From: Pelomonas asaccharophilus_A
GTDB lineage: Bacteria; Pseudomonadota; Gammaproteobacteria; Burkholderiales; Burkholderiaceae_C
Direction of reading: 5' to 3'
Assembly (NCBI RefSeq): GCF_031458115.1
Contig: NZ_JAVDXV010000006.1
Coordinates: 124,001-188,000, forward strand
DNA length: 64,000 bases
In this document: positions 8,301 through 19,812 of the stretch, one piece after another
Numbering within the stretch: the stretch's first letter is position 1
Layout of the letters: the number at the start of each line of letters is the position of its first letter
Position numbers and translations under genes: made by a program
The notes under the pieces: generated by a model
Database searches by the model: none
Told to the model about the DNA's origin: nothing
What the model saw: the letters and a program-made list of their open reading frames with translations, nothing else

Positions 8301-8882
8301 ATGCCCCCGCTGCCTCAGGTCACCAAAGCCTTCATCCTGGCTTGCGTCGGTGCCTTCTGCTTCTTCTACCTCTTCCCCTCGCTGGCCTTCTGGTTCGAGC
8401 TGTGGCCGCTGCAATCGGGCGCCTTCCTGCCCTGGCAGCCGCTGAGCTACGCTTTCCTGCACGGCGACTTCATGCACCTGCTGTTCAACATGCTGGGGCT
8501 GTGGATGTTCGGCGGTGAACTGGAGCGCGTCTGGGGGCCCAAGCGCTACACGCAGATCCTGGTCGCCAGCACGCTGAGCGCAGCGGCCGTTCAGCTGGCT
8601 TTCACCTTCGCCATCGGCACCAATGCGCCCACGGTGGGCGCCTCGGGCGCGATCTTTGGGCTGCTGCTGTCCTTCGGCATGCTGTTCCCCAACCGCATCA
8701 TCGTGCCGCTGATCCCGCCCATCCCGATGAAGGCCAAGTACTTCGTCGCGATCTTCGGCGGGCTGGAGCTGATCCTGGGCTTCAGCCGCGCCAGCGGCGT
8801 GGCGCACTTCGCCCACCTGGGCGGCATGCTGGGCGCCTGGCTGCTGATCCGCCATTGGCGCTCGCCGCGCCGGCGCGGCTAA
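8301..8882 (+). CDS. Rhomboid family intramembrane serine protease
   Basis: 193 residues, very hydrophobic, with about six membrane segments. The catalytic dyad is Ser115 in GASGAIFG and probably His172 in the HFAHLGG segment. The HGDFMHLLFNMLGLWMFG block matches the oxyanion/TM2 region of rhomboids. It cleaves membrane proteins within the bilayer; the substrate is unknown. The ATG at 8301 gives a compact N-terminus that starts at the first membrane segment. The gene follows tRNA-Leu and overlaps the convergent SDR gene by 4 bp. Confidence 0.92.
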   Translation: MPPLPQVTKAFILACVGAFCFFYLFPSLAFWFELWPLQSGAFLPWQPLSYAFLHGDFMHLLFNMLGLWMFGGELERVWGPKRYTQILVASTLSAAAVQLAFTFAIGTNAPTVGASGAIFGLLLSFGMLFPNRIIVPLIPPIPMKAKYFVAIFGGLELILGFSRASGVAHFAHLGGMLGAWLLIRHWRSPRRRG

Positions 8883-9739
8883 AGGCCGTCCTGCGGCGTC
8901 GGGTAGCGCAGCTGCAGGCGCAGCTCGCGCTTCAGGCGGTCATTCGAGATCCGCCGCGACTCGCTCCAGAAGCTCAGCTGCATCGCGCTCATGCGCTCGG
9001 CCGCCTGCGCGCGCGTGATGCGCTCGGGCCGTGGCAGGCCGGCCAGGTCGGCGGCCAGGTCGAAGTAGTCGCCCATCAGCAGGTGGCTGTCGTCGCAGAC
9101 GTTGACCGCCCGCTGCGGCAGGCCGCGCAGCAACGCCAGCAGGCAGGCGCGGGCCAGGTCGTCGGCGTGGATGTGGTTGGTGAACACATCGTCCTCGCGC
9201 ACCAGCACCGGTGTGCCCTTGGCCAGCCTTTCGCGTGGATGCCCGCCCTCGCGGTCGCGGGCGTAGATGCCCGGCACGCGCAGCAGCCCCACACGTGTGC
9301 CATGGCGCCGGCCGAACGCGCGCAGTTGCGCCTCGGCATGGACGCGGCGGGCCGCACGGTCCGTCGCCGGCCTCAGCGCGCGGGTCTCGTCTATCAGTGC
9401 GCCGCCACAGTCACCATAGACGCCCGTGGTGCTGACATAGACCAGCGCCGCTGGAGGCCGCCGCGCCAGCGCACCGAGCAGCTTGCGCGTGCGCGCATCG
9501 GTGTCGCCCTCCCTTGCCGGCGGCGCGAGGTGCAGCACGAGGTCCGCGAGGCCGGCCAGCCGTGACAGCGTGGCCGCGTCGTCCAGGTTGCCCACCAGCG
9601 GCACGGCGCCCGCGGCACGCAGCGCCGGCGCGCGTGTGGGGCTGGACGTCAGCGCGTACACGCGCCAGCGATCTGCAAGAAGCTTGAGCACGCGCAAGCC
9701 CACGTCGCCACAGCCAATGATCAGCAAGCTCGGGGTCAT
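8879..9739 (-). CDS. NAD-dependent epimerase/SDR family protein (YeeZ-like)
   Basis: 286 residues, an extended/atypical SDR fold. The N-terminal dinucleotide motif is GCGDVG within LLIIGCGDVGLRVLKLLA. A YVSTTGVYGDCGG segment matches the sugar-nucleotide epimerase-like active-site Ser/Tyr region, but the classical YxxxK is not evident. The ATG at 9739 is chosen because the only longer option is a TTG. Substrate unknown. It is divergent from the reductase at 9814 and overlaps the rhomboid gene by 4 bp at the 3' end. Confidence 0.8.
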   Translation of the reverse strand: MTPSLLIIGCGDVGLRVLKLLADRWRVYALTSSPTRAPALRAAGAVPLVGNLDDAATLSRLAGLADLVLHLAPPAREGDTDARTRKLLGALARRPPAALVYVSTTGVYGDCGGALIDETRALRPATDRAARRVHAEAQLRAFGRRHGTRVGLLRVPGIYARDREGGHPRERLAKGTPVLVREDDVFTNHIHADDLARACLLALLRGLPQRAVNVCDDSHLLMGDYFDLAADLAGLPRPERITRAQAAERMSAMQLSFWSESRRISNDRLKRELRLQLRYPTPQDGL

Positions 9740-9751
9740 TCGGGGGTACGG

Positions 9752-9807
9752 CAAAATGGCGGGCAGTCTACGGCCCCGGGCTTCGATGCGGGGCCGCTTG
9801 CTTTTTT
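9752..9807 (+). promoter_or_regulatory. -10 element plus terminator-like leader hairpin
   Basis: CAAAAT (9752-9757) is followed by discriminator GGCGGGC. The leader then carries CGGCCCCG (9771-9778) / CGGGGCCG (9789-9796) with a 10-nt loop, and a T6 run at 9802-9807, only 6 nt before the start codon at 9814. This is a textbook intrinsic-terminator shape inside a 5' leader, so either attenuation or termination of antisense or upstream transcripts is possible. Confidence 0.5.
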
Positions 9808-9813
9808 GCGCTC

Positions 9814-10842
9814 ATGTCCTACCAGATCACCATCCAGCCCGCCGGCCGCACGTATCACACCGAGGGCGACGACACGCTGCTCGCCGCCGCCATCCGCAAC
9901 GGCGTGGGCCTGCCCTACGGCTGCAAGGACGGCGCCTGCGGCTCTTGCAAGAGCAAGCTGCTGGAAGGCGCCGTCATCCATGGCAACCACCAGCCCAAGG
10001 CGCTGTCGGCCGAGGAGGAGGCAGCCGGGCTCGTGCTGACCTGCTGTGCACGGCCCCAGACCGACTGCACGATCGAGGCCCGCACGGTACCCGGCGCGGG
10101 TGAATTCCCCGTCTTGAAGCTACCGACCCGCGTCGCCGCCATGCTCAAGCCCGCGCCCGACGTGGCCGTGCTGACCATGCAGCTGGCCGCCAACCAGAAC
10201 TTCCAGTTCCGCGCCGGCCAGTACGTCGAATTCATCCTGCGCGATGGCTCGCGCCGCAGCTACTCCATGGCCAATGCGCCCCACTCGCTGCCGGGCCAGA
10301 TCGAGCTGCACATCCGCCACATGCCCGGCGGCAAGTTCACCGACCACGTCTTCGGCGCGCTGAAGGAGAAGGACATCCTGCGCATGGAAGGGCCGTTCGG
10401 CAGCTTCTTCCTGCGCGAGGACAGTGAGAAGCCCATCGTGCTGCTGGCCAGTGGCACCGGCTTCGCGCCCATCAAGGCCATCATCGAGCGGGCCCGCCAC
10501 ATCGGGTCCACGCGACCCATGGTGCTGTACTGGGGTGCGCGCAAGCAGGCCGATCTCTACCTGCACGACTGGATCGCGCAGGTCGCGGCCGAATGGCCCA
10601 CGCTGACCTATGTACCGGTGCTGTCCGAAGCCGACGCCGGCTGGACCGGCCGCACGGGCTTTGTCCACCACGCGGTCATGCAAGACCTGCCGGACATGGC
10701 AGGCCACCAGGTCTATGCCTGCGGTGCCCCCATCGTCGTGGACTCGGCGCACCGCGATTTCGTCGCGCAATGCGGACTGCCCGAGAGCGAGTTCTACGCG
10801 GATGCGTTCACATCGGAAGCAGACAAACACACCAACGGTTGA
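9814..10842 (+). CDS. 2Fe-2S ferredoxin / FAD-NAD(P)H oxidoreductase (glucoseen-reductase-like)
   Basis: 342 residues. An N-terminal plant-type 2Fe-2S ferredoxin domain has cysteines in YGCKDGACGSCKS with the fourth in LTCCARP (about residues 35-75). An FAD-binding domain with RSYSMANAP follows, then an NAD(P)H domain with ASGTGFAPIKA. It is the architecture of phenol hydroxylase/methane monooxygenase reductases and of proteins annotated as CDP-6-deoxy-3,4-glucoseen reductase in Burkholderiales. It transfers electrons from NAD(P)H to an unknown acceptor. No deoxysugar genes are nearby, so the specific annotation should not be trusted. It is followed 8 bp later by a non-heme Fe dioxygenase, a possible electron partner only by proximity. 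Confidence 0.88.
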   Translation: MSYQITIQPAGRTYHTEGDDTLLAAAIRNGVGLPYGCKDGACGSCKSKLLEGAVIHGNHQPKALSAEEEAAGLVLTCCARPQTDCTIEARTVPGAGEFPVLKLPTRVAAMLKPAPDVAVLTMQLAANQNFQFRAGQYVEFILRDGSRRSYSMANAPHSLPGQIELHIRHMPGGKFTDHVFGALKEKDILRMEGPFGSFFLREDSEKPIVLLASGTGFAPIKAIIERARHIGSTRPMVLYWGARKQADLYLHDWIAQVAAEWPTLTYVPVLSEADAGWTGRTGFVHHAVMQDLPDMAGHQVYACGAPIVVDSAHRDFVAQCGLPESEFYADAFTSEADKHTNG

Positions 10843-10850
10843 GTGACACG

Positions 10851-11579
10851 ATGTTCGAGCCGCCCTGGACTGCTCCCACCGAGGTCATTGACGCGCTCAA
10901 GCGCGATGGCGAAGCCGTGCTGGCGCCGTCGTCGCTGGCCGTACTGGGCGTGTCAGCCAGCGACCTCGATGCGCTCAAGCCCTGCTGGGACGACCTGCCG
11001 CCCGATGGTTATCTGAAGGACGGCGGCCGCTATCGCTTCCGCCGCCACGGCTGCTTCGTCGCTGACGGCGATGCGCTGACGCTGCAACCGCACCGCGCGC
11101 ACTGGCAGCCGCTGGACTACAACGCGCTGCACGGCGGCATCCAACGCTGGTTCGTGCCGCTGGCCACCGAGATGAGCGAATCGCCGGCCTGGCGCGCGCT
11201 GCTGCTGGGGCTGGCCAGGACGGCTTCGACGCTGCGCGGCGAGCAGCGCTGGTTCATCGAGGCCCACCCGTTCCGCATCGACACCAGCGACGGCATCGGC
11301 CGCCCCACGCCCGAGGGCGCGCACCGCGATGGCGTGGACCTGGTGGCCGTGCTGTTCGTGGGCCGCCATGGCATCAAGGGCGGCGAGTCGCGTGTGTTCG
11401 AGGCCGACGGCCCGGCCGGCCAGCGCTTCACGATGACCGAGCCCTGGACCACGCTGCTGCTGGACGACGCCCGCGTCATCCACGAGACCACGCCCATCCA
11501 ACCGCTGGTGGCCGGCGAGCGCGGCTGGCGCGATACGCTGGTCATCACCCTGCGCGGCGGCGGCTTCCAGGGCCCCTGA
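10851..11579 (+). CDS. 2-oxoglutarate/Fe(II) dioxygenase family protein
   Basis: 242 residues resembling the 2OG-Fe_Oxy_2 family, which includes free-amino-acid hydroxylases such as isoleucine dioxygenase. The iron-binding facial triad can be read as His158-x-Asp160 (AHRDGVD) and His211 (VIHETTP). The segment VAVLFVGRHGIKGGES is typical of the family. The ATG at 10851 lies 8 bp after the reductase stop, so the two are probably co-transcribed. The next gene is a leucine-dehydrogenase-like enzyme, which makes an amino-acid substrate plausible but not shown. Confidence 0.8.
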   Translation: MFEPPWTAPTEVIDALKRDGEAVLAPSSLAVLGVSASDLDALKPCWDDLPPDGYLKDGGRYRFRRHGCFVADGDALTLQPHRAHWQPLDYNALHGGIQRWFVPLATEMSESPAWRALLLGLARTASTLRGEQRWFIEAHPFRIDTSDGIGRPTPEGAHRDGVDLVAVLFVGRHGIKGGESRVFEADGPAGQRFTMTEPWTTLLLDDARVIHETTPIQPLVAGERGWRDTLVITLRGGGFQGP

Positions 11580-11593
11580 CGCTACCCAACGCC

Positions 11594-11631
11594 TAGAATT
11601 CGACACGGCCGCGCTTACCCAGCGCGGCCGT
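11594..11631 (+). promoter_or_regulatory. -10 element and leader hairpin of the leucine-dehydrogenase-like gene
   Basis: TAGAAT at 11594-11599 is followed by the perfect 10-bp hairpin ACGGCCGCGC (11605-11614) / GCGCGGCCGT (11622-11631), then TTG. It may double as a weak terminator for the upstream dioxygenase gene. The same layout (TAGAAT then a GCGCGGC(C)GTTT hairpin) occurs before the DEAD-box gene. Confidence 0.5.
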
Positions 11632-11666
11632 TTGTCCATCACTGCTGCGCCAAAAGCGCCTACACC

Positions 11667-12719
<1,053 letters not shown>

Positions 12720-12736
12720 TCTCGCAGGCCTGAAGC

Positions 12737-12766
12737 AAAACGCCCGGCAGTGCCGGGCGTTTTTTC
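12737..12766. terminator. Bidirectional intrinsic terminator
   Basis: CGCCCGG (12741-12747) / CCGGGCG (12753-12759) with a 5-nt loop, an A-run on the left and T6 at 12760-12765. It ends the leucine-dehydrogenase-like transcript on the + strand and can also serve the livF end on the - strand. Confidence 0.9.
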
Positions 12767-12780
12767 GTTGTCTCGCCGAT

Positions 12781-13503
12781 TTACTCGCCGAGGTAGGCCG
12801 CTCTGACCTTGGGGTCGTTCAGCAGCGCACTGCCCTCACCCTCCATCGTCACCTCGCCCGACTCCATCACATAGCCGCGGTTGGCCAGCTGCAGCGCGCG
12901 GCTGGCGTTCTGCTCGACCAGCAGCACCGTCACGCCCTGCTGGTGGATGTCGTTCACGACCTCGAAGATCTTGTCCACCATGATGGGCGACAGGCCCATG
13001 GACGGCTCGTCCAGCAGCAGCACCTTGGGGCGAGCCATCAGCGCGCGGCCCATGGCCAGCATCTGCTGCTCGCCGCCGGACATCGTGCCGGCCAGCTGCT
13101 TGGCGCGCTCCTTCAGCCGCGGGAACAGCCCGAAGACCTTGTCCATGTCGGCGTCGATCTCGCCGTCCTTGCGGTTGTAGGCGCCCATCTGCAGGTTCTC
13201 GACGATGGTCATGCGCGTGAACGTGCCACGGCCTTCGGGCACCATCACGAGGCCTTTCTTGGCCAGGTCCCAGGCGCCCTTGCCCTTGATGGATTCGCCC
13301 AGGTAGGACACGTCGCCGGCCGCCACCGGCTGCAGGCCCGTGACGGCCTTCAGCGTCGTCGTCTTGCCCGCGCCGTTGGCGCCGATCAGCGATACCAGTT
13401 CGCCCTCGCGCACCTCGAAATTCACGCCCTTGACGGCCTGGATGCCGCCGTAGGCCACCTTCAGACCGCTGACCTTGAGCAGGGTTTGCTTTGCTTCTGC
13501 CAT
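12781..13503 (-). CDS. livF: Branched-chain amino acid ABC transporter, ATP-binding protein LivF
   Basis: 240 residues. Walker A is GANGAGKTT, the signature is MSGGEQQML, Walker B is LLLDEPSMGL, and a switch His-equivalent region follows (LLVEQN, as usual for LivF). It energises import of leucine, isoleucine and valine from the cytoplasmic face, paired with LivG. The ATG at 13503 matches the family N-terminus MAEAKQ-LLKVSGLKVAYGG. It is last in the livH-M-G-F operon, 14 bp after livG. Confidence 0.95.
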   Translation of the reverse strand: MAEAKQTLLKVSGLKVAYGGIQAVKGVNFEVREGELVSLIGANGAGKTTTLKAVTGLQPVAAGDVSYLGESIKGKGAWDLAKKGLVMVPEGRGTFTRMTIVENLQMGAYNRKDGEIDADMDKVFGLFPRLKERAKQLAGTMSGGEQQMLAMGRALMARPKVLLLDEPSMGLSPIMVDKIFEVVNDIHQQGVTVLLVEQNASRALQLANRGYVMESGEVTMEGEGSALLNDPKVRAAYLGE

Positions 13504-13517
13504 GTTCTGTGCCCCGC

Positions 13518-14303
13518 TCAATGTGCTTTGTGACCAGCGCCCAGGTAGGCCTCGATCACCTTCTCGTTGTTCTGCACCTCGGCCGGCGTGCCTTCGGCGA
13601 TCTGCTTGCCGTAGTCCAGCACCGTCACGCGGTCGCACAGGCCCATCACCAGCTTCACATCGTGCTCGATGAGCAGGATGGTGCGGCCGTCGTTGCGGAT
13701 GCGGTCGATCAGCTCGCGCAGAACGACCTTCTCGGTCGCGTTCATGCCGGCGGCGGGCTCGTCCAACGCGATCAGCTGCGGATCGGTGGCGAGGGCTCGG
13801 GCGATCTCCAGACGTCGCTGATCGCCATAGCTCAGCGTGCGGGCCTTGAAGTCCGCGTACTTGGCGATGCCGACATACTCCAGCAACTCCAGCGCACGCG
13901 CCTTGATCGCGGCCTCCTCGGCCTTGAACTTGGGCGTGCGCAGCACAGCGCCGAACAGGCCGGACTTGGTGCGGATGTGCCGGCCCACCATGACGTTCTC
14001 GATGGCCGTCATGTCGGCGAACAGACGGATGTTCTGGAAGGTGCGCGCGATGCCGGCCTTGGCGACCTGGTGCACGGCCTGCGGCGTGTAAGGCGTGCCG
14101 CCCAGCGAGAAGCTGCCGCCGTCGGGCGTGTACAGGCCCGTGATGACATTGAAGAAGGTCGTCTTGCCGGCGCCGTTGGGGCCGATCAGGCCGTAGACCT
14201 GGCCGCGCTGGATCTGGATGCCGACGTCGGACAGGGCCTGCACGCCGCCGAAGCGCTTGGACGCGCCGCTGACGTTGAGGACGATGTTGTCGTGGGTGGT
14301 CAT
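13518..14303 (-). CDS. livG: Branched-chain amino acid ABC transporter, ATP-binding protein LivG
   Basis: 261 residues. Walker A is GPNGAGKTTFFN, the signature motif is LSYGDQRRLEIAR, Walker B is LIALDEPAAGMN, and the H-loop is LLIEHDVKLVM. The longer D/Q-loop insert with RTFQNIRLFADMT is characteristic of LivG. The ATG at 14303 has a purine-rich ribosome-binding site (GGAGAGG) upstream. It partners LivF and the LivH/LivM permeases. Confidence 0.95.
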   Translation of the reverse strand: MTTHDNIVLNVSGASKRFGGVQALSDVGIQIQRGQVYGLIGPNGAGKTTFFNVITGLYTPDGGSFSLGGTPYTPQAVHQVAKAGIARTFQNIRLFADMTAIENVMVGRHIRTKSGLFGAVLRTPKFKAEEAAIKARALELLEYVGIAKYADFKARTLSYGDQRRLEIARALATDPQLIALDEPAAGMNATEKVVLRELIDRIRNDGRTILLIEHDVKLVMGLCDRVTVLDYGKQIAEGTPAEVQNNEKVIEAYLGAGHKAH

Positions 14304-14316
14304 GTCGTGCCTCTCC

Positions 14317-15396
14317 TCACTTTGCGGCAGGAGCCGGCTTGCCATGCTCCGGCGCGGGCCACAGGCCGCGCGGACGGATCAGCATGATGGTGATCATGGC
14401 CAGCGCCACCAGCAGCTGGCGCAGGATGGACGCGTCGATGCGGCCGTCCGTCATCTGCTGGATGTCGCCGGCCACATAGCGCAGCACCTCCGGCAGGGCC
14501 GCCAGCATCAGCGCGCCCAGGATGACGCCGGGGATGTGGCCGATGCCGCCCAGCACCACCATCGCGACGATCATCACCGACTCCTGCAGGCTGAAGGACT
14601 CGGGCGACACGAAGCCCTGGAAGCTCGCGAACATCGCACCCGCCACGCCGCCGAAGGTGGCGCCCATGCCGAAGGCCAGCAGCTTCATGTTGCGGGTGTT
14701 GATGCCCATGGCCTTGGCGGCGATCTCGTCCTCGCGGATGGCCATCCAGGCGCGTCCGATGCGCGACTGCTCGAGCCGGTAGCAGATGATCACGCTGCCC
14801 ACCACCAGCGCCAGGAACAGGTAGTAGTACAGGGTCACCGACGGCAGCGTGTAATCGCCGATCTGCCAGGACTTGCCCAGGTTGATGCCAAAGATGTGGA
14901 AGGAGTCGATCTGGCCAATGCCGCGCGGGCCATTGGTCACGTTGACCGGATGCTCGAGATTGTTCAGGAACACACGGATGATCTCGCCGAAGCCCAGCGT
15001 CACGATGGCCAGATAGTCGCCGCGCAGCTTCAGCGTCGGCGCGCCCAGCGCGACGCCGAACAGCGCCGCAATGCCGGCCGCCAGCGGGATGATGAACCAG
15101 ATGGGCGAGTGCAGCCCGTTGGGGAAGGCCGCCTTGAAGGCCTCGAAGTTCTCGCTCAGGTGCGGGCTGGCCATCAGCGCGAACATGTACGAGCCCACTG
15201 CGTAGAAGGCCACGTAGCCCAGGTCCAGCAGGCCGGCGTAGCCGACCACGATGTTCAGGCCCAGCGCGAGCAGCACGTACAGCAGCGCCAGGTCGATGAT
15301 GCGCACGGGGCCGCTGCCGAACTGCTGGGCGAACAGCGGCACGACCAGCAGGCCCACGGCCGCGAGCAGGAAGGTGATGAGTTTCTTGGCTTGCAT
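14317..15396 (-). CDS. livM: Branched-chain amino acid ABC transporter permease LivM
   Basis: 359 residues with about eight to ten hydrophobic segments. The conserved cytoplasmic loop SRIGRAWMAIREDEIAAKAMGINTRNMKLLAF is diagnostic for LivM permeases and contacts the ATPase subunits. It sits in the inner membrane as LivH's partner. It begins 12 bp after livH ends and precedes livG by 13 bp. Confidence 0.95.
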   Translation of the reverse strand: MQAKKLITFLLAAVGLLVVPLFAQQFGSGPVRIIDLALLYVLLALGLNIVVGYAGLLDLGYVAFYAVGSYMFALMASPHLSENFEAFKAAFPNGLHSPIWFIIPLAAGIAALFGVALGAPTLKLRGDYLAIVTLGFGEIIRVFLNNLEHPVNVTNGPRGIGQIDSFHIFGINLGKSWQIGDYTLPSVTLYYYLFLALVVGSVIICYRLEQSRIGRAWMAIREDEIAAKAMGINTRNMKLLAFGMGATFGGVAGAMFASFQGFVSPESFSLQESVMIVAMVVLGGIGHIPGVILGALMLAALPEVLRYVAGDIQQMTDGRIDASILRQLLVALAMITIMLIRPRGLWPAPEHGKPAPAAK

Positions 15397-15408
15397 GTTC
15401 TGCTCCCG

Positions 15409-16332
15409 TCAGGCGCGGTCGGCCACGCGTTCGCCCAGCAGTCCGGAGGGCCGCAGCGTCAGCACGAGGATGAGGGCCACGAAGGCGAAGATGTCGGCGT
15501 AGTGGCTGCCCAGCACGCCACCGGTCAGGTCGCCCAGGTAGCCGGCGCCGATGGCCTCGATGAGCCCCAGCAGCAGACCGCCCACGACCGCACCGGCCAG
15601 GTTGCCGATGCCGCCCAGCACCGCGGCCGTGAAGGCCTTCAGGCCGGGCATGAAGCCCATGGTGTGCTGCACGGTCCCATAGTTGGCCGCCCACATCAGG
15701 CCCGCCACGGCGGCCAGGGCCGCACCGATGACGAAGGTGGTGGAGATGATGAAGTCGGGCTTCACGCCCATCAGGCCGGCCACACGCGGATTCTCGGCGG
15801 TGGCGCGCATCGCGCGGCCCAGCTTGGTGTAGTTCACCAGGTACATCAGTGCCGCCAGGATGCAGACCGTCAGGCCCAGGATCAGGCATTGCGTGACGGT
15901 GATGACGGGGCCGCCCAGGTCGAACGGGTCGGTGGGCAGCAGCAGCGGGAAGGGCTTGGGGTTGGGCTTCCAGATGATCATGGCCAGCACCTGCAGCAGC
16001 AGCGACATGCCCATGGCCGTGATCAGCGGTGCCAGCCGCGGCGCGTTGCGCAGCGGCCGGTAGGCGATCTTCTCGACCGAGAAGTTCAGCACCGCGCAGA
16101 CGACGATGGCGCAGGCCAGGCCGATCAGCATCAGCGCCCAGCCCGGCAGGCCCGAATCGGCGAGGAAGGTGACCACGGTCCAGGCCACCATGGCCCCCAC
16201 CATCAGGATCTCGCCGTGCGCGAAGTTGATCAGGTTGATGATGCCGTAGACCATCGTGTAGCCCAGCGCGACGAGGGCATACATGCTCCCGAGCACCAGG
16301 CCGTTGATGATCTGTTGAATCAGAGTCTCCAT
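15409..16332 (-). CDS. livH: Branched-chain amino acid ABC transporter permease LivH
   Basis: 307 residues, the usual LivH length. The start METLIQQIINGLVLGSMYALVALGY is the family N-terminus. The EAA-type loop KLGRAMRATAENPRVAGLMGV is intact. The ATG at 16332 has GGAG eight bases upstream. It is first gene of the operon on the minus strand. No periplasmic binding protein (LivJ/K) is found in the window, so it must be encoded elsewhere. Confidence 0.95.
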   Translation of the reverse strand: METLIQQIINGLVLGSMYALVALGYTMVYGIINLINFAHGEILMVGAMVAWTVVTFLADSGLPGWALMLIGLACAIVVCAVLNFSVEKIAYRPLRNAPRLAPLITAMGMSLLLQVLAMIIWKPNPKPFPLLLPTDPFDLGGPVITVTQCLILGLTVCILAALMYLVNYTKLGRAMRATAENPRVAGLMGVKPDFIISTTFVIGAALAAVAGLMWAANYGTVQHTMGFMPGLKAFTAAVLGGIGNLAGAVVGGLLLGLIEAIGAGYLGDLTGGVLGSHYADIFAFVALILVLTLRPSGLLGERVADRA

Positions 16333-16628
16333 GAGGGCTCCAGCTAATTTGTTGGGCGCAGCATGCGCCACGCGACAGCGCAGAGATCGCAACCCTCGTG
16401 CCAATCGGCCCGTTTCAAGGGTATTCACCGACCGTTGGAGTGGGCCGGGCGTTTGATCCGTCCCACGCCAGCGGTCAAGGTCGGATTTCACGAGTGTCGA
16501 CGCGCGCAGGGTGGGCGGAAATCCGCACAAACCGCACGCCGCCCGAGCGGCTTTTCGCCAACCCCGAAAAAACCCGATGCCGACCCGCCACAGCGCGCGG
16601 CAGATGGGCACACTGGCGCCTCTTCGCC

Positions 16629-18471
16629 ATGCTTGTGCCCGACTCCCTACGCCCGCGCGCGCTGCACCTGGCCCGGCTGCTGGGCCGGCCGGGCTTCCAT
16701 CTGTTCCTGACCGGCCTGCTGATGGTGCTGGGCTTTGCGTTCGCGCACGCACTCAGCGAGCGCAGCGGCCGTGAGCAGCTGTCCGCGCTGAGCACCGAGC
16801 GGCTGGAGCTGTACGCCTCCAACCTCGCCGCCGAACTGGGTCGCCATGCCTACCTGCCCAGTCTGCTGGCGATAGACCCCACGCTGCAGGCACTGGTGGC
16901 CGCGCCGCAGGACGCCGAGCGCCGCCGCGTCGCCAGTCAGATGCTGGCGCGCATCAACGTGCGGGCCGGCACGCACCAGATCTTCGTCACCGATGCGCAA
17001 GGCCAGGTCTTGTCCGCCAGCGAAGTGTTGGCCCCGCCTCCCCGGCTGGTCGAAGCACTGGCGCAGGAACGCAGCCAGTTCTTTGCCGCCGACGACACGA
17101 CCGGCAGCACCGACTTCTACATGCTGCACCCGCTGCGCCAGGCCGGCCGCGCGCTGGGCGCCATCGTCGTGCGCTTCAACCTCGCGCCGCTGGAGGCCAC
17201 CTGGGTGGACATGGGCATGCGCAGCCAACGCGAGCGCATCCTCGTGGCGGACGACCAGGACGTGGTCATCATGAGTTCCGTGCAGGCTTGGCGCTACGCC
17301 GTGCTGGACCGCGCCGAGCCTTCGCGCCGCGCGGCGCTGCAGGCCAGCGCGCGCTATCCCCAAGCCATCGGCCCCGACCTGGACCTGCCCGCCACGCTGC
17401 AGGCCCACGAGGGCACGCCGGTGAGCCTGCCCGGCGCACCCAACCTGCTGGCCCAGCAGCGCCAGATCCTGCCGCTGGGGCTGCGGCTGGTGGCCCTGTC
17501 CGACCTGGGCGAGGTGCGCCGCCAGGCCCAGCTCGCCGCCTGGGGCGGCGCGGCGGGCGGCGCCAGCATCGGCCTGCTGATCCTCTACCTGTCATCGCGC
17601 CGCCGCGCGCTGCGTCAGCTGACACAGGCCCAGGCCGAGCTGCGCCAGGCGCACGCGCAGCTGGAGCAGCTGGTGGACAGCCGCACGGCCGAGCTGCGCC
17701 AGACCAACGACGCGCTGATGGCGCAGATCGCGCAGCGCCTGCAGACCGAGGGCGAGCTGCTGCAGGCCAGCAAGCTGGCGGTGCTCGGTCAGATGTCGGC
17801 CGGGCTGTCACATGAGGTCAACCAGCCGCTGACCGCGCTGCGCGCGCTGGCGCGCAACTCCATCCGGCTGCTGGAGAGCGGCCGACAGGACGCCGTCGCC
17901 ACCAACCTGCAGCTGATGGACGACATGGTCGAGCGCATGAGCCAGATCACGCGCCAGCTGAAGAGCTTCGCACGCAAGGCCGACGAGCAGGTGGCCGGCA
18001 GCGCGTCGCTGCTGGACAGCGTGCGCGCGGCGCTGCTGCTGCTGGAGCACCGCAGCCGCGCGCTGGGGCTGGACGTGGCCGTGGACGTGCCCCCGGGTCT
18101 GCGCGTGCAGGCCGAGGCCAACCGGCTGGAACAGGTGCTGGTGAACCTGTTCGGCAACGCCATCGACGCGATGCAGGGCGAGTCCCAACGCCGCCTGCTG
18201 ATCAAGACCGAATCGCTGGACGATGGCCGCCGCGTGCGCGTGCGCGTGCAGGACAGCGGCCCGGGCGTTGCCGACGCCGACCTCGCGCGCCTGTTCGAGC
18301 CCTTCTTCACGACCAAGCCCGCTGGCGAAGGCCTGGGCCTGGGCCTGGTCATTTCCGCCAAGATCGTGCATGAGTTCGGCGGCACGCTGCGCGCCGAACG
18401 GCTGGAGCAAGGCATGAGTTTCGAGTTCGACCTGGCGGTCGACACGTGGGACGCGACAGGAGATTCGAGAG

Positions 18472-18479
<8 letters not shown>
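16629..18479 (+). CDS. dctB: DctB-type sensor histidine kinase
   Basis: 616 residues. An N-terminal membrane segment (about 15-40), a large periplasmic sensor region of tandem PAS/PDC type (about 45-310), a second membrane segment, a coiled coil (about 330-375), a HisKA domain with His395 in MSAGLSHEVNQPL, and an HATPase domain (DSGPGVADADL, GEGLGLGLVIS). This is the DctB layout for sensing extracellular carboxylates. The ATG at 16629 is chosen over an upstream in-frame start because the membrane segment follows at the usual distance. It overlaps dctD by 8 bp. Confidence 0.88.

Positions 18480-19812
<1,333 letters not shown>

Noticed and set aside
9814..10842. Specific annotation as a deoxysugar (glucoseen) reductase
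   Set aside because: No deoxysugar synthesis genes are nearby; only the generic ferredoxin/FAD/NAD reductase architecture is supported.
14218..16347. A 709-codon plus-strand frame opposite livH/livM
   Set aside because: Composition is Gln/His/Asp-rich low complexity, without family motifs, fully antisense to livM and livH.
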